Origin: Carya illinoinensis
Taxonomy: Eukaryota > Streptophyta > Magnoliopsida > Fagales > Juglandaceae
NCBI RefSeq assembly: GCF_018687715.1
Contig: NC_056758.1
Location: 34,505,467-34,569,466 of the forward strand
Direction: 5' to 3'
DNA: 64,000 bases
The translations under genes and the position numbers were made by a program. Numbering within the stretch: position 1 is the first letter of the stretch; each line of letters starts with the position of its first letter. Below the pieces are notes generated by a model. The model was not told where the DNA came from, did no database searches, and worked only from the letters and a program-made list of their open reading frames with translations. This document shows, one piece after another, positions 34,101-46,257 of this stretch.

Positions 34101-36850
34101 AAAGCATTCTCCTAGTTTGACTGCTATCTACTTTTTTGGATTTTAATGTTTGGTTGCTACTTTTCTTCTTACTTTCTAGCAGCCTGCCTAAAGCGCGATA
34201 TCCCCTTTCCTTTTATGACATGTATTTTGTGATTTCTGGTATGAGAATTCTCCTCATTCAGAACTAATGATGAAACCACCAGCTGCCCTTACTTTGGTAG
34301 TACCACCAGTACATTGCAACCTGTGCATAAGAGAGGAGAGAATTTGGCATTGGTGTTGAAGATGTCGGTCAACATAAAGGCAACATAAAACATATTTTTA
34401 GATGTCTAGTGCTAAGTCTAAGTCACTAAGAATTGGCTTTAGATACAGGTTTTGAAGTGGTTTTTGAGACGCATTGTCTTTGTGCATATGACACATGGTG
34501 AAAGGTGTGAGTAGCCCTGTCTGTAAAATTTGCCTCTGAGCATGGGGAACTTTCCCTTAGCAGTTGGCTTAACTTCCTCACTCTTTTCTTCAGGTGCTCA
34601 TGTGCTGGGTAGATTATGAATATTTTGGCCATAGGATCTAGTGTAGGGGGCCAACAGTGGAAAGGGAAGTACTTTTTTATGTAAAAGTTGTGACTTAAGC
34701 CCAGTCATGCCATCCTGGTATAGTGGGCCAACAGTGGAAAGGGAAGTACTCTTTTTCATGTAAAAGTTGTGGCATAAACCCAGTCATGCTCCCCATCTGT
34801 TTTTATGAAAGAAAAACTCAAGACAATCTGGTTTGTATCAGAATATTACGAAATCATTGACAAAGCAACGACAATCAAAATATCATAAAGAACTTTGTTT
34901 TATCTCTAGAGACTTTTATCTCTAGAGACTTTCTTGTGTTACATATAAACTTTGCTATATTATGCGTTGTAATTTTTCTTGCTTGCTTTGGACAATGCAT
35001 TGGCCCAAATCTGTCACATTAAAAATATACCGATTTAACTTATCAAAAAAAATATACCGATTTATACACTTTATTTTACCTATAAAAAAAATACTGATTT
35101 TTACTCTTTATTTTACCTATCGAAAAAAGAAATATGCTGAAATTATACTCTTTGGATCCCAGCTAAGCTAAGATCATTAACAAAATTTCTTTTCCATCTA
35201 AAGATGTGTCTCTCTCACACACAGAAGGAAGGGGGAGGGTGCTTTTTGCAGCGGATCATCATTTGAAAAATTGGGTTTTGCCTTATAGTTTCATGCCTGT
35301 TAAGTACAAGATTGAACCTTATGCTTTGCAAACTGGTTTTCCTTGTATGTCCGGACTACTTGTGTTTTTGCTTCATATGTGCCCCCCCCCCCCCCAAACC
35401 AAAAAAAAAAAAACACTATTTGTTCAACTTGGATCCTAAGAAAATTGGTGAAATCTACATCATGGTTGATTGTATTAGAATGGCAAGTATTTGGCAATTT
35501 TCAGATCAATGGTTGTCTTTAACATAGGAAATTTTTCTCTGTTGTATGTTACCATAAATTGTGAGAGAGAGTAGCTTTGCATATTAAAATTTTATATTCA
35601 TTTGTACCTTGAGTATGCCTACATTTTTGTTGTATATTTATTTATTTCGTTTCCAATCCTATGCTTTGATAACCCTTCTAGTTCGACCCTTTGGGATCAG
35701 GTCTAGAATTTTATATTAACTTCTATGGATACCTTAGTATTGGTGTTAGCTTCCATGTGGCCTGACATGAAATCCCTGTACTTGTGGATTAGAGATTTTA
35801 TACTGGATCTGGCTGCTTAATTATTAACTTTGAAACTATATGATGATAGTTGGAGTCAAGGCCATGTTTAGATTTCTTCCAAGACCCTGCTTTCGCAGAC
35901 TTACAAAGTAATAATCCTACTTTGTCAGGGCCATATGGGACTTGAGTGGGCCACTTCTTTGTATTCTCCCTCTCATTTCTTTGACATTTCATGCATCAAT
36001 CTGAATTTACCACGGCATCAGAATAATTAAGCACCCGTCTACCTGGCAGGCTTTATGGCAAAGTGTTTATTACTAGAGTGGAATTTTCTCTATATTGTTA
36101 TAAGTACCATGCCTCGTAGTTTACATTTGAATCCATCTTCTTTCCCAGCTTTGGTTTTCCGTTTCTTTTCCCAGTATTGAATGTCCTTGCATTGATCTTG
36201 CTTTATGTCTCTGTGCAGGTTAAGATTTTGACAGCTGATATCAATTTCATATTGGATTCCTTGAAAGCATCAACCCTTGTGGAAGTGCAGGCAATTTTTT
36301 TTGTTCTTTCTAAGCTGAATTGTTTTGACTGTATCTTCTGCTGCTTATATTGGATTTGTATGTCCTGCAAAATGGCATTGGAATCATGTTTTTTGCATTT
36401 AATCAGACACAACAATACTCAATTAAGGATACATGTAAAAATAATTACTTATCAAGGATCAATGTGCTAGAGGCACTGTACTCTTATGGAAAAGGAAACC
36501 ATAAGCTGCCAAATAATATTTTTGTGTCCAGCTGGACTGAATCTCTGTTGAAATTGCTGCAGGATGACAAGGTGAGGCGGCGTAGTGAATGGAAGAAATG
36601 GATACCAGCATCTGCTCTGCCTCCCTCTGAACCAGGTTTTGTTTCCCCTAATAATTCGAGTTATGATATGCTGTCAACTTCTTTTCAGAAGATTGCAGTG
36701 GAGGAAGTGGATGCAAAGCGAGGTGGTGTGACAGTTAAGGCAGACTCTATCTCTGAGGCTGTTCCGGGAAGACGTTTAACCAATTCATATGGAGAGTCAC
36801 ACCTTCCTAACGGGGAGATTTCTCAAAACACCTCCTCGAAGCAGAACTGA
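31140..36850 (+). CDS. La-related protein 1B/1C-like RNA-binding protein, 543 aa, six exons
   Basis: Exons: 31140-31616, 32020-32584, 32690-32828, 32957-33047, 36219-36290 and 36563-36850; phases agree and the total is 544 codons. The N-terminal 380 residues are low-complexity, with Ser/Pro-rich, RG/GG-rich and poly-Pro stretches and a DAVSWPALSE motif shared by plant LARP1 proteins. Residues about 380-462 form the La motif (IVNQIEYYFSDENLVKDDFL, SNMDDQGWVLISLIASF, DKVRRRSEWKKWI), a winged-helix RNA-binding fold. There is no C-terminal DM15 region, pointing to LARP1B/1C rather than LARP1A. LARP1 proteins act in cytoplasmic mRNA translation and decay. Intron 4 is 3.2 kb. Intron 5 has a GC donor (CAG|GCAATT at 36291). 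A pyrimidine/purine-rich leader lies at about 30860-31139. No disruption was seen. Confidence 0.93.
33048..36218 (+). other. Large intron 4 of the LARP1 gene
   Basis: This 3.2-kb intron has a GTAAGT donor and a TGTGCAG acceptor. It contains a 77-bp imperfect tandem duplication ('ccaacagtggaaagggaagt' at 34651 and 34728) and a poly(C)/poly(A) run at about 35382-35413. No host or transposon ORF was recognised. Confidence 0.75.
34648..34790 (+). repeat. 77-bp imperfect tandem duplication in LARP1 intron 4
   Basis: Two adjacent copies share 'gggccaacagtggaaaggg', 'atgtaaaagttgtg' and 'cccagtcatgc' in order. Confidence 0.85.
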
Positions 36851-37818
36851 ATAATATGTGCCCCCACTAAAAATCCAAGCATAGTTGGGTCAGTATAGTG
36901 CGCTTCTATTTTTGAAGGGTCACAATTGGAAATCTGGAGTGAGGCTTCTCTTGAAGGTGTGGGATCTTTTCTTTTGTTTACTAAGTCACATAGAGTGGTT
37001 TTGGCAGTATTTTGATGAGGCTAGTAGAGGAATACAGAATAAGAATTATTCATAAATTATTGGCTTAAGATAAAGAATGAGAAGAAAGTGAGACAGTACT
37101 TAAGAGTATCTGTTCGGGCAAAGGTTATTGGGGTGTATAGCTTGGTTTCGGTGTGAATGCTTTTCTTTTGGATTTCTGGTGCTTTCTGGTGGCATGGATG
37201 GGTGAAAACATTCTTCATGTTAACTTCATTGCCTACGGGGAACAGAGAAATGGGATTTGAACGGCAGTGCATTAGTGCTTGGTTGCCAGAAAAATGGTGG
37301 TCCGACCTTTCTTGAATGTCTCCGATTTGCACTTCCCCCTACTATTCAACTTTTTATTTTTGGTTAATCATTTATTGGCAAATACATCATTACTTTTTGT
37401 TACATTTTAAATGTAACTCTTTAATAGAAATTTTGCAAACGTTTTTGTTGGATGATAGCCTATAGGCTGAAATGTGTTGCGGAAGATTAGAGATCCGCTC
37501 CCCCCCCAATCTTTTTAAGCTCTGATTTGCATTGGTCTAGGATGTCTGTTTTAGAAGTAGTTTTAGAGGTGCAGCAAACTCGCTCTCAATCAGTTTTTAC
37601 TGGTGTTGCATATTAAAATCTCTTTTTATTTGAATGATGTTATTTAATATGAATTTAATTTGTGGGGATCTAGTGTTTATGTTGGAAGAGGGAGTATTTT
37701 GAGAAACAATAAATTTTGGTATGAACGGCCTTAAGTGGGGTTAATGAATAGTGTTACATCAACGTTAGTGGGTTGAAAGCGTGATCATGGGACAGACCCC
37801 GTGGGGAGGCAATCTAAA
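36851..37818. other. LARP1 3' UTR and intergenic DNA
   Basis: The first several hundred bases are probably the LARP1 3' UTR. I cannot place the poly(A) site. No other gene is seen. Confidence 0.5.
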
Positions 37819-38022
37819 GCCCTGTTTGTGTACCGAATTTAAACTATCTCATCTCATCTTTATAATTTTTTTAAATTTTTATATAAAATATAATAAATAA
37901 TTTAATATTTTAAAATTTTAAAATAAAATTAATATTAAAAAATTAGATTATAATAATATTTTATTTAATTTTTAACAAAATATTTTATATCTTCTTATCT
38001 AAACTCTGCAATAAATGAGGTC
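37819..38022. mobile_element. MITE (Harbinger-like ends)
   Basis: The ends GCCCTGTTTGTG and, in reverse complement, GACCTCATTTATT, continue to AATTTAAACTATC and AGTTTAGATAAG. The interior is AT-rich and includes 'attaaaaaattagattataa'. The flanks share TAAA/TAA. The interior resembles AT-rich stretches at about 9370-9500 and 9730-9910. Confidence 0.55.
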
Positions 38023-39700
38023 TAAATCTCTATCAAGGCATATGTCTTGGTGTACGCTGTGAGCTGAAATTTTCAATCATGGGACAAACCCCATCCACCT
38101 ATAAAAGTAAAAGACATTGACATTATATTTGTTGCTTGCACAAAACAGAAATCTAGTCTGTTCTCTCAGCAGGAACTCTCTTTCCCTTATTTCTAGTCTC
38201 TTCCAATGTATCAACCCAATGATTTAGATTCCTCCTCTCTTTAAATCTAACATCACTGTCTTTGTCTTCACTATCTCTGCATATTGCCTACGAGAATCAC
38301 ACAACAGTGTTCAATCACTGTAATGGGGATTTTATTTTTTTACCTGTGTGCAGTCTCTTTCTACCCAAAAGAGAAAAAAAATGAAAAACAAAATCATGGA
38401 TTGCTTTTGGGTACCTGAGATGTGAATGGGGGAACAACAAAATCGTGCCCCATGCAACATAGAATTGGTAAAACCCAAATCTGAGTCGTGACATGATAAC
38501 AACGGGGGAGGTACAAATTGTCTGGTCCGCCCCTAACATTTGTTCCTGTTACCTTGGATTCATTTGGCACAACAAATACACCCCCATTTTGCCAACAAAC
38601 GAGCAGAAAAGTATCGAGAAAGTGCTCTTGGATTTGGCTCCGGTGGAGCTGTTGAACTAATAAACCAAGCCGTGCTTCCCATGGTTTAAGTTCTTGACTA
38701 GTCTTATTCATCTCCCTTTGAATTAGTCTTCTCTATTGAACTCCATGAATCGATCCAGAATATATAAATAATTACGACATGGATTGGCATACTTGACTGA
38801 TTAGAAGTTTAAAAATGTCATGACATGCAACATTTATTAATATTTAATCGTCATGATTGTGTTTCATCACTTCTATTTTCATCAGTTTTAACAATAATAA
38901 CAGTTAGATGGAGAGTACTAGTTATTAGTTAGAAAGTGCAACATATTAAATTACATACATTTTCAAAGCACGCTCAAATTATGCCAATGATGAGGTAGAT
39001 TATATATCACCAATCATGGTCCCAATATCAAATGATTAAAAATTAACTTATATCTTCACGGCACACTTAATTTTGCGTAACTCACAATGCATTTCGATCT
39101 TTATTTTTTTCAAATATATCAATAATTGGTTTTTATTATAAATATGTGCATTAGATTTGAGAAAATAACATTCATGTTGAAATTAAAAAAAAAAAAATCA
39201 TTTTGATCTCACTCGGACCATTTATATTTTTTTACTTAAATACGAATGTGCAAAATTTTAAGAGCTTTTAGAAATTTAGTACGCAACTTACTATTTGTCG
39301 TGAAACTTATTATATTTATAAAGAATTAAAAAAATATTTTTATTTTTGGTTAAAATTTAAATTGATAAAGGGACTATGCTACATCCATCGAGAGGGCAGT
39401 CCGAAAAACTCTCTTGAGAAGGTCATTTAGCCTCTCTTTTTTTTTCTTTTTTTTTTCTTCTTCTTCTTTTTTTTTAATAATTTTTTTTATACTCGTAACA
39501 TTTTTTTAAAAAAAAAAATTACAATATTCTTAAAAAGAGTCTCGGTGAGTTTAGTATTTGTCGGTTACAAGACAAAGCAAGATAGAGTTTGAGACCGAGT
39601 TTTAGGACAGCAGAGGGAACAGAACCTTTATGCGAGGACCGCAAGCCAGGAGGGTCAACACACAGACCTCTCCGCTTCCTGGTTCCCAACTATTTTTCTC
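38023..39700. other. Intergenic region
   Basis: No convincing gene. The 105-codon minus-strand frame at 38394-38711 has no family signature. The last 100-200 bp are the promoter and leader of the FD-like gene. Confidence 0.45.
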
Positions 39701-39746
39701 TCCCTCCATCTGGTCTATCTCTCTCTCTCTACCTCTCCCCCCAACC

Positions 39747-40854
39747 ATGGGTTCATCAACAGGCGAAATCAACAATAATGGCAGAAATGGAAACTCCTGC
39801 CCACCCTCCAAATCCTCCTCCACATGCTCTTGTCCCTCGCCCTTTTCAGCTTCTTCACCAGTCCTCCCAACCCCTCCTGCCAGAAAATTCATGGAAGAAG
39901 TTTGGAAAGACATCAGCTTAGCCTCTCTTCAAGATCACTCCAGCAACACCCTCTCCTCCACCACCACCACCACCACCCACAACCCTGCCTTTTGTGCTAC
40001 GATTGATCTCCAAGACTTCTTGGCTCGGCCTCCCAACAAAGAGCCACCAACAAGAGGCGCGTCATCATCTGGCGCCACCGAGCCTTCTTTGGCCGTGGAT
40101 ACCACTTTCTTGGGTTCTCTGGCGCCAACTCCAGCAACTATTCTGAGCTTGAATTCCGGTTCTGATTTTCCATACCCTGAAGTCCGTACTCCGGTTGGTG
40201 TTGGGTCAAACCCACAATTGCAAAGGCATGCCGGTTTCACTGCACCTTCTTTTGTTTCTTCCCTGAACTCTCCTTTCGAATGCTCATGCTCTTCTTCATC
40301 GTTCCCTTCTTGCTGCAAGAAAAGGGATCAAGAAAATGTTGAGGATCCCATCGATCGGAGACATAAGCGCATGATCAAGAACAGAGAATCAGCCGCTCGT
40401 TCTAGAGCAAGGAAACAGGTATCTTTACTCTCTTTGGAAACGCTTGAAACGAAACAGTAGTACGTCTTATTGTTAAAACTATTTTTAGTGCCGATAGACA
40501 TGTTAACTTTATCTACTAACAGACACTGTTTCATACCGTGGTGAATCCTTTTTGCAGGCTTACACGAACGAGTTGGAACTTGAAGTTGCCCGTTTACAGA
40601 AAGAGAATGCTAGGCTCAGGAGACAGCAAGAGGAGGTCAAATAAAAGCGATTTCATACTTTTTGCTTATTTGGGTTTATAGGGTTGTTGTTGTTGTTGTT
40701 GGGTTTCCGTTTATCTACCCAATGAAGGGAAGGGAGTTCAATTGGCTGATAGATTTTTGGCGTATTTTTGTGCTCGCAGCTCCGCTTGGTGGCAGCCCGT
40801 GCTCAGCTTCCAAAAAAACACCGTATCTATAGAACCTATACTGCTCCATTTTGA
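39747..40854 (+). CDS. FD: FD-like bZIP transcription factor (group A), 274 aa, three exons
   Basis: Exons: 39747-40418, 40558-40635 and 40780-40854, all in phase. The ATG inside CCAACCATGG is chosen; an in-frame ATG at 39630 would add 39 unrelated residues. Residues 207-224 (KRMIKNRESAARSRARKQ) are the basic DNA-contact region with the N-x7-R pattern. The Leu zipper follows (ELELEVARLQKENARL) across the exon 1/2 junction. An LSLNS-type motif lies in the Ser/Thr-rich N-terminal half. The C-terminus ends RTYTAPF, the SAP/TAPF motif: in FD this Thr (here T271) is phosphorylated and bound by 14-3-3 so that FT joins and flowering genes are activated. By family it acts in the nucleus of shoot-apex cells. 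If intron 2 were retained, the frame would stop two codons later and lose the TAPF tail. Confidence 0.9.
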
Positions 40855-43800
40855 AAAGTAAGAATGCAAAAGCCCTCTTGCATGCCTAATTAGTAATAGA
40901 AAAATACTAATATATCATTTCACATTACATATTTTATATATTAAAATATTATTTTTTATTTTTTATTTTATTTTATTTTTATTAAATTAATTAAATTATT
41001 TTATTTATTATCCATACATTATATATTTATTATAAAAAAATTAAAATAAATATAATATGTGATATATAAGAATGAGAGAAAGATTTTTCTTTAATAATAT
41101 GATCTTTTATGCCACCCTTTCTTCAGTGAATTATCCAGCAGGCTCTCTCGAAGCGCGGATGGAGGATCAGGGAGATTGGTTGCCATATCCATAAAAAACA
41201 ATGTGTTTGTTATTACATCTCCATCAGTTGGCTGGAAAAATACAAAAAGATGGAAGAAGGAAAAGGTCCGACTCCTTAATGGTAGGGTTTTTTTTTTTTT
41301 TTTTTTAATCCAATCCCGTTCCTTGAATCCTTGTCTTTTCGTCCAGACGTAGCTTTTTCTTGTCCAATGAGGGCAAGTTTGGCGTGGGTGGGGACTAGTG
41401 CTCAATGTTTAGGACCATTTGCCATTTTTGCTTGCCTATAAAAAGACGTGCGTTGTGCAGTATGACGTCGTAACATGTTTGGCTAATGGGATAGCGCCTT
41501 TCTTTTTTCGGAAATGATATGTACAGGTTTGAATAGATAAATTTTATATAATTTTTTATAAAAATAAAAAATAAAAAGTAAATTTTATTTTTAAAAAACT
41601 TGTAAAAAAATTATTTTTTATTAATAAAATTTACTTTTTAACAAATAATTTATAAAAAATTTATGTATTTACCATTACTCTTATTTTCTCGCCTCCATCT
41701 CCCACAATCCTCTGTGTCTTGCATTCTGCACCCTCTCTCATCCCCTTTTGTTTTCTTCCGTGGCGGTTAATGCATTTTTTTCTCTCGCTTTTATTTTTTA
41801 CCCTTTGGTTGTTTATGAGGTGAAGATGTGAAGTGAGAATAAAATGGATTAAATTTTATAAAAATTAATTTATATTAAATTATAAAATTAATTTTATTAT
41901 AAAATTAATTTTATCAAAATCATATCAGTTTATAAATTTATTTTTATATAATCTATTCTTTCTTAACATTTCTTGAATAAGAAATATTTGGATCATTAAA
42001 CATTTTATATAAACAATATAATTTTTATTACGAAATATATATAACATTTACTTTACTTTTATATTATCTCCGTAAACTAACAACCTCCGTAAACCTAACT
42101 TTGGGTGAGACTATTTAGTATGTCGGCAGTAGGATGCATTAGAGAAATATTTCTAATGTTGTGAATTTTATTTTATTTTTAAATATTTAAGAATAAAAAA
42201 ATGAATGGAAAAAAAAAACAAAATGGTCTTGTCGGACGAGTCTCGTGCTAAAAGAGATTGGGTGTTGCCATGGCCCATGGAAAGGCGAAAAGCTATTGAT
42301 CTGGATTGGAGAAGATGCCAAACAAGTACTAAACTGTTTGTAATAAAAGTTTATGACGTGAGACCCAGTACTCTGTCGTCGGGGTCTAGTACAATAGCAA
42401 TGCGTAGCAAAACTTCTCACTGCACCTTCCGTCACAATGCATAGACCCGACGTCACTTGAATAATTGTATGCTGTCCATCCTCAGGTTGGCGAAAGAGTA
42501 GTTAAATTCTAGTGCTTCCGCTACGGGAATAATTTTATAGGTTTTTTTAAGTACAAATTTATAATTGCGGCTCTTTTAAGCAATTCCGTATATAAAACTC
42601 CAAAAGTTACGGTTGAGAGTATTTGTTAATAGATTATGTATATATAAATAGTATTTTTTATGAATATAAAATAAATTTTAATTTTAATTATTTTATTTAT
42701 ATAAATCTTTATATTAGAATAATTATTTTTTTATTATATAATAATAAAATAATATAAGATGAATTTAATTTTGACTATTTATATAAAATTTTTACATTAA
42801 ATTATCTATTTATTTGTTATATAAATATTGAGTAATTAATTATTTAAAAATATTTAATTATTAATTTATTTTATTTTATCATATTTTACTAATTTATCTA
42901 TTATATATTAATTAGTAATTATATTTTAATTAAATTACTTAAATATTTATAGAGAAAAGTGAGTATTATAAAAAAATAATAAAATAAACATATAATATTA
43001 TTAATGTTTGTAGCTAGAGCTAGTTCTACTTTCCATTTCTTGGGTTCTGGTTGCCTTAATTCCACTACCCGGGCCCATTACCCGTGAGTAATATTACCCT
43101 CGTGTCTAGCCGCTCGAGCAAGTCACGAACTGGGTGGGCCCCACAAAATGTTCGGAGAGTGGGGTCCGCGCACGTGAAGTAAGGCCCACACTATCACTTT
43201 ATTTGCAAAAGTTATCATAAATGTTGCTAGCTGAAACAATTTCGCATATAAAACTATAGACACAAAATATTTTTCATAATTATCATAAAATATCATATAA
43301 AAGTAATATTATTTTATAAAAATATCTTTATTTTACATTATATATTATGAAAAATATTGTGAAGAGTGTTGTGACTTGTACGCGTGTGTATCATTACTCT
43401 TAAAAGATAAATTTTAAATTTTAAGTTTTATAAATTAAATATTTAAATTGCATATTTTATATACTTACGAATATAATAACTCATATATATTCATATGAAT
43501 ATATGAAACAAAAAATATACCAGATATGGGTGGTTCATAAGTTAAGAAAGAAAGTGCTTAAAACGTATCATAGAAGGAATTAAGAAGAAAAAGCATACCA
43601 TAAAGTTACTTAAAGTTGGCATATAGGTCAAGGATAACGCAATATTAATGGCTGTATTTAATTGTATATAGTTCATTCAGAAAGAGACAAACAAGTAGTT
43701 GAAAGCAAATTAAACCTGTCAACTCCAACTACAATGCATTGGCCAATGGCTATTGGTGATTTCCCCACAACGCCATCCATTCAATTTGCAGCCTAAAGAA

Positions 43801-43860
43801 TAAAACATTATCGCTATGAGTAGATAACTTTAACAATTAGGCCAAATTATTAAAGTAAGG
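40855..43860. other. Intergenic region
   Basis: No gene was recognised. Candidate MITE-like palindromes occur (for example 41511-41683). A GC-richer island at about 43020-43190 contains no ORF of note. The open frames near 41.1-41.4 and 42.2-42.5 kb lack family features. Confidence 0.5.
41511..41683. mobile_element. Foldback MITE-like element
   Basis: The left arm 'gaaatgatatgtacag' and the right arm (reverse complement 'gagtaatggtaaatac') form an inverted repeat around an A/T-only centre, with nearby matching arms 'ttttataaaaaattatttg'. It is similar in style to the elements at 6010 and 27222. The TSD is not clear. Confidence 0.4.
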
Positions 43861-43861
43861 A

Positions 43862-44030
43862 TAATGTTAGGATGATTATTAAATGTATATATACAAATAA
43901 TTTTTTAAATATTTTTAATTATTAAGAAAAAAAAATAAGAAAATATAAATTCATTAATAGTTATTTTTTTAATTATTAAAAAAATAAAAAAATACGTATA
44001 TATATATTTTATAATCATATTATCATTTTC
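43862..44030. mobile_element. Foldback MITE-like element
   Basis: The arms 'gatgattattaaatgtatata' and, in reverse complement, 'gataatatgattataaaata' flank a palindromic A/T centre. No coding content. Confidence 0.4.
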
Positions 44031-44980
44031 TTTAAAAGTAATGCCACTTCAACACTTCTTTGTATTTAATTACTATTTTACTTTAAAGAAACAAAATAAA
44101 TTATCTGCAATTACTAGTCCTATATCTTTTTCGCACTGTCCACGAAACGCTTCACTCGTAATGTTTGAAGAAATAAAATGTAATTGTTTTATTAATGGGT
44201 TTATAAAATCTAATCCTATTTTACGGGCGTGGTTTTATTAAAAAGTAATGTTAAGTATAAATTTTAAATGTATAAATCCTTTTTAAAAAGATGAGCCCAG
44301 TGAAAAAATAAATAAATAATTGTTTTTTAAGATTTATTTATTGTAGAGTCAACTTTTTAGATTTTTTATAAGAAGCTCCATAAAACTTGTATATTTGAAA
44401 TTATACAAACCATTACGTTTTGTTAAAAAAAAAAAAAATGGTAGAGAACTTTTAAATTTACATTGATGGTGGCTTGAGTATGGGGAGGGCTCTAATTTAA
44501 TATAAATAAATGCTCTGAAATATTAGTATTTAAAATTTTCCTACTTAAAGTATTGGTATTTGCTTTCGTCAAAGTCCAACTAAATGTAAAATATAGTTCA
44601 TTTCTTCCAAACGCAACTACATTGGATTAACCAAATGGATATATTGAAAACTTTGAGTTACAGTCAAACAAACCCACCCTTCATATTTGGTGTGCAACTG
44701 TTCACCCATCAAATGTATTTTTTATATCAGTTTAATTCCTACAATGGCCTCTTTTCCTTCCCTCTCTCACTTTCTTTTCCTCCTCGCGTATTTTCTTTCT
44801 CCCTTTCTATCACTTTCTATTGCATACCAAATCGCGCTTTCTTTTCAGTTAAACCCATTCCAACCAAGAAGCCATATCTGAAAGACGATAAGCCTCTTCC
44901 TCTATTTCATAGCAAAATACTGAAGTAAAGCTGCTAAAGTAGTATCAAAGTGCAAGCAGTACAGCCTAGGATCACGGCCA
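44031..44980. other. Intergenic region
   Basis: No recognised gene. The frame at 44635-44928 encodes a hydrophobic, signal-like stretch in one phase but matches no family I know. Confidence 0.4.
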
Positions 44981-45455
44981 TGGCTTCCATATCTAAACCA
45001 CCGCCACATGTCCACCTACCCACAAACCCTAGCCCGCTCCACTTCTCACTCGTTATTCTATCATCCCTTCCTTCCTTGGCGTCTCTGTGCCCTTAGGACC
45101 AAATCGAACAGTTATGGTTCCAAGTTGTTGAGGAAGCCCCATTATAAGAAAAAATAGCATTGGTGACGAATTATTTGTGATAAAAATAACTATTTATAAT
45201 TAAAATAGATTCATTGTAACATGAAATAGTCATTTTTACAATAAATAACTGGTCATAAATAAGTAATTTTCTTATAATGCCCGTTGTCTTGCAGGAAAAA
45301 GACTCGAGCTAGATTTCAGATGAGGGAGAGGAGAATGAAGAAGGGAAGATGAGGGATTATGAGGAGAAATGGGTTGACTGGGAGGACCAGATTCTGGAGG
45401 ATACATTTCCTCTTGTTGGCTTTGTTCGGATGATTCTGCATTCTTGGAAGTAAGC
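44981..45455 (+). pseudogene. DCL (Defective Chloroplasts and Leaves, DUF3223) 5' fragment
   Basis: An N-terminal chloroplast-transit-like part begins at the ATG at 44981 (MASISKPPP...), shifts frame after LASLC, and continues as LRTKSNSYGSKLLRKP to about 45142. After a MITE, a second piece at about 45318-45455 reads DEGEENEEGKMRDYEEKW then VDWEDQILEDTFPLVGFVRM and ILHS. This is the conserved start of the DCL domain of plastid rRNA-processing proteins. A splice donor (GTAAGC) follows at 45451. The rest of the DUF3223 domain was not found downstream. At least two frameshifts or stops and the missing C-terminus make it a pseudogene. Confidence 0.72.
45142..45280. mobile_element. Small foldback MITE inside the DCL pseudogene
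   Basis: The ends CATTATAAGAAAA and TTTTCTTATAATG are perfect inverted repeats, and the centre has inverted arms ('gtgacgaattatttgtga' and 'ataaataactggtcat'-like). Gccc occurs at both junctions, consistent with a short 3-4-bp duplication. It separates the two DCL coding pieces. Confidence 0.7.
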
Positions 45456-46257
45456 AAAAGCCAAAGGGCCTTCTTTTTTCTACTTTCTTTTGCTTTTCTA
45501 TTGTTTTTGCAATTTGATTTCTTGAACTTTAGGAACGGAATGAATTTATTGCGTTTTACATTTTATTAGGGGGACAAGTAGAAGACTTCCATTATCTAGA
45601 GTGGACGATGTATTAGTTTCATTTCTTGATTGCCTTAAACCAAAAATTCCACATGGCATTAGTTTACTTGGCAATGCCTATTTATTTGATTCAATAAAGT
45701 TTTATTGTACTTTATAAAAAAAATTACAAATGACGAAACTTTGTTTATGTTTCTTAGGCTATTATACTTTAGTGTGATTTGTCTAGATTGCTTGTTTGGC
45801 TTTATTTGTGATGGCTCATGTTATTTCAGATGAATTGTGATTATTGCATGGATTTGAGATTAATGTCACCACGGTTTAAGTATTAATCAGGATTAATTAG
45901 GTTGAAGAAAAAAAATAGTTGGAAAACAATAATTTAAGTATCAAATTAAATTATTAATTAACATATGGTTAGTGTAATTATAAAATATGAAAAAAATAAA
46001 TTAAAAATATTATTATTAAAAAAATAATATTATAATATTATTTTGATGAACCCAATGACTAATCCAATGTAGGGTTATAGTTAGGGAGGTTTTGAATTTA
46101 TGAAAAATATATACTTTTCATCAAATTTTAGATATGGCTTTGATAAACCTAATACCAATGTTCTTACCAAAGTCCTCAAGTAAATGGTACGTATACAGCA
46201 TCACTGGTTTAGAAGATAGCTAAGAAATAAATACTAAAAAAGTAGTGAAACTAATAA
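45456..46257. other. Intergenic region
   Basis: No coding signal. I could not recognise later DCL exons here. Confidence 0.45.

Noticed and set aside
36350..36562. Upstream part of the 166-codon frame that leads into LARP1 exon 6
   Set aside because: It is intron 5 read in frame. The La-motif sequence joins VEVQ directly to DDKVRRR, so the coding part starts at 36563.
38394..38711. 105-codon minus-strand open frame
   Set aside because: No domain, motif or splice context recognised; composition is consistent with chance.
39935..40318. 127-codon minus-strand frame
   Set aside because: Shadow of the FD-like exon 1, caused by its Ser/Pro-rich codons.
44687..44881. Signal-peptide-like 64-codon frame
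   Set aside because: Hydrophobic only because of the T/C-rich composition; no downstream exon or family match.
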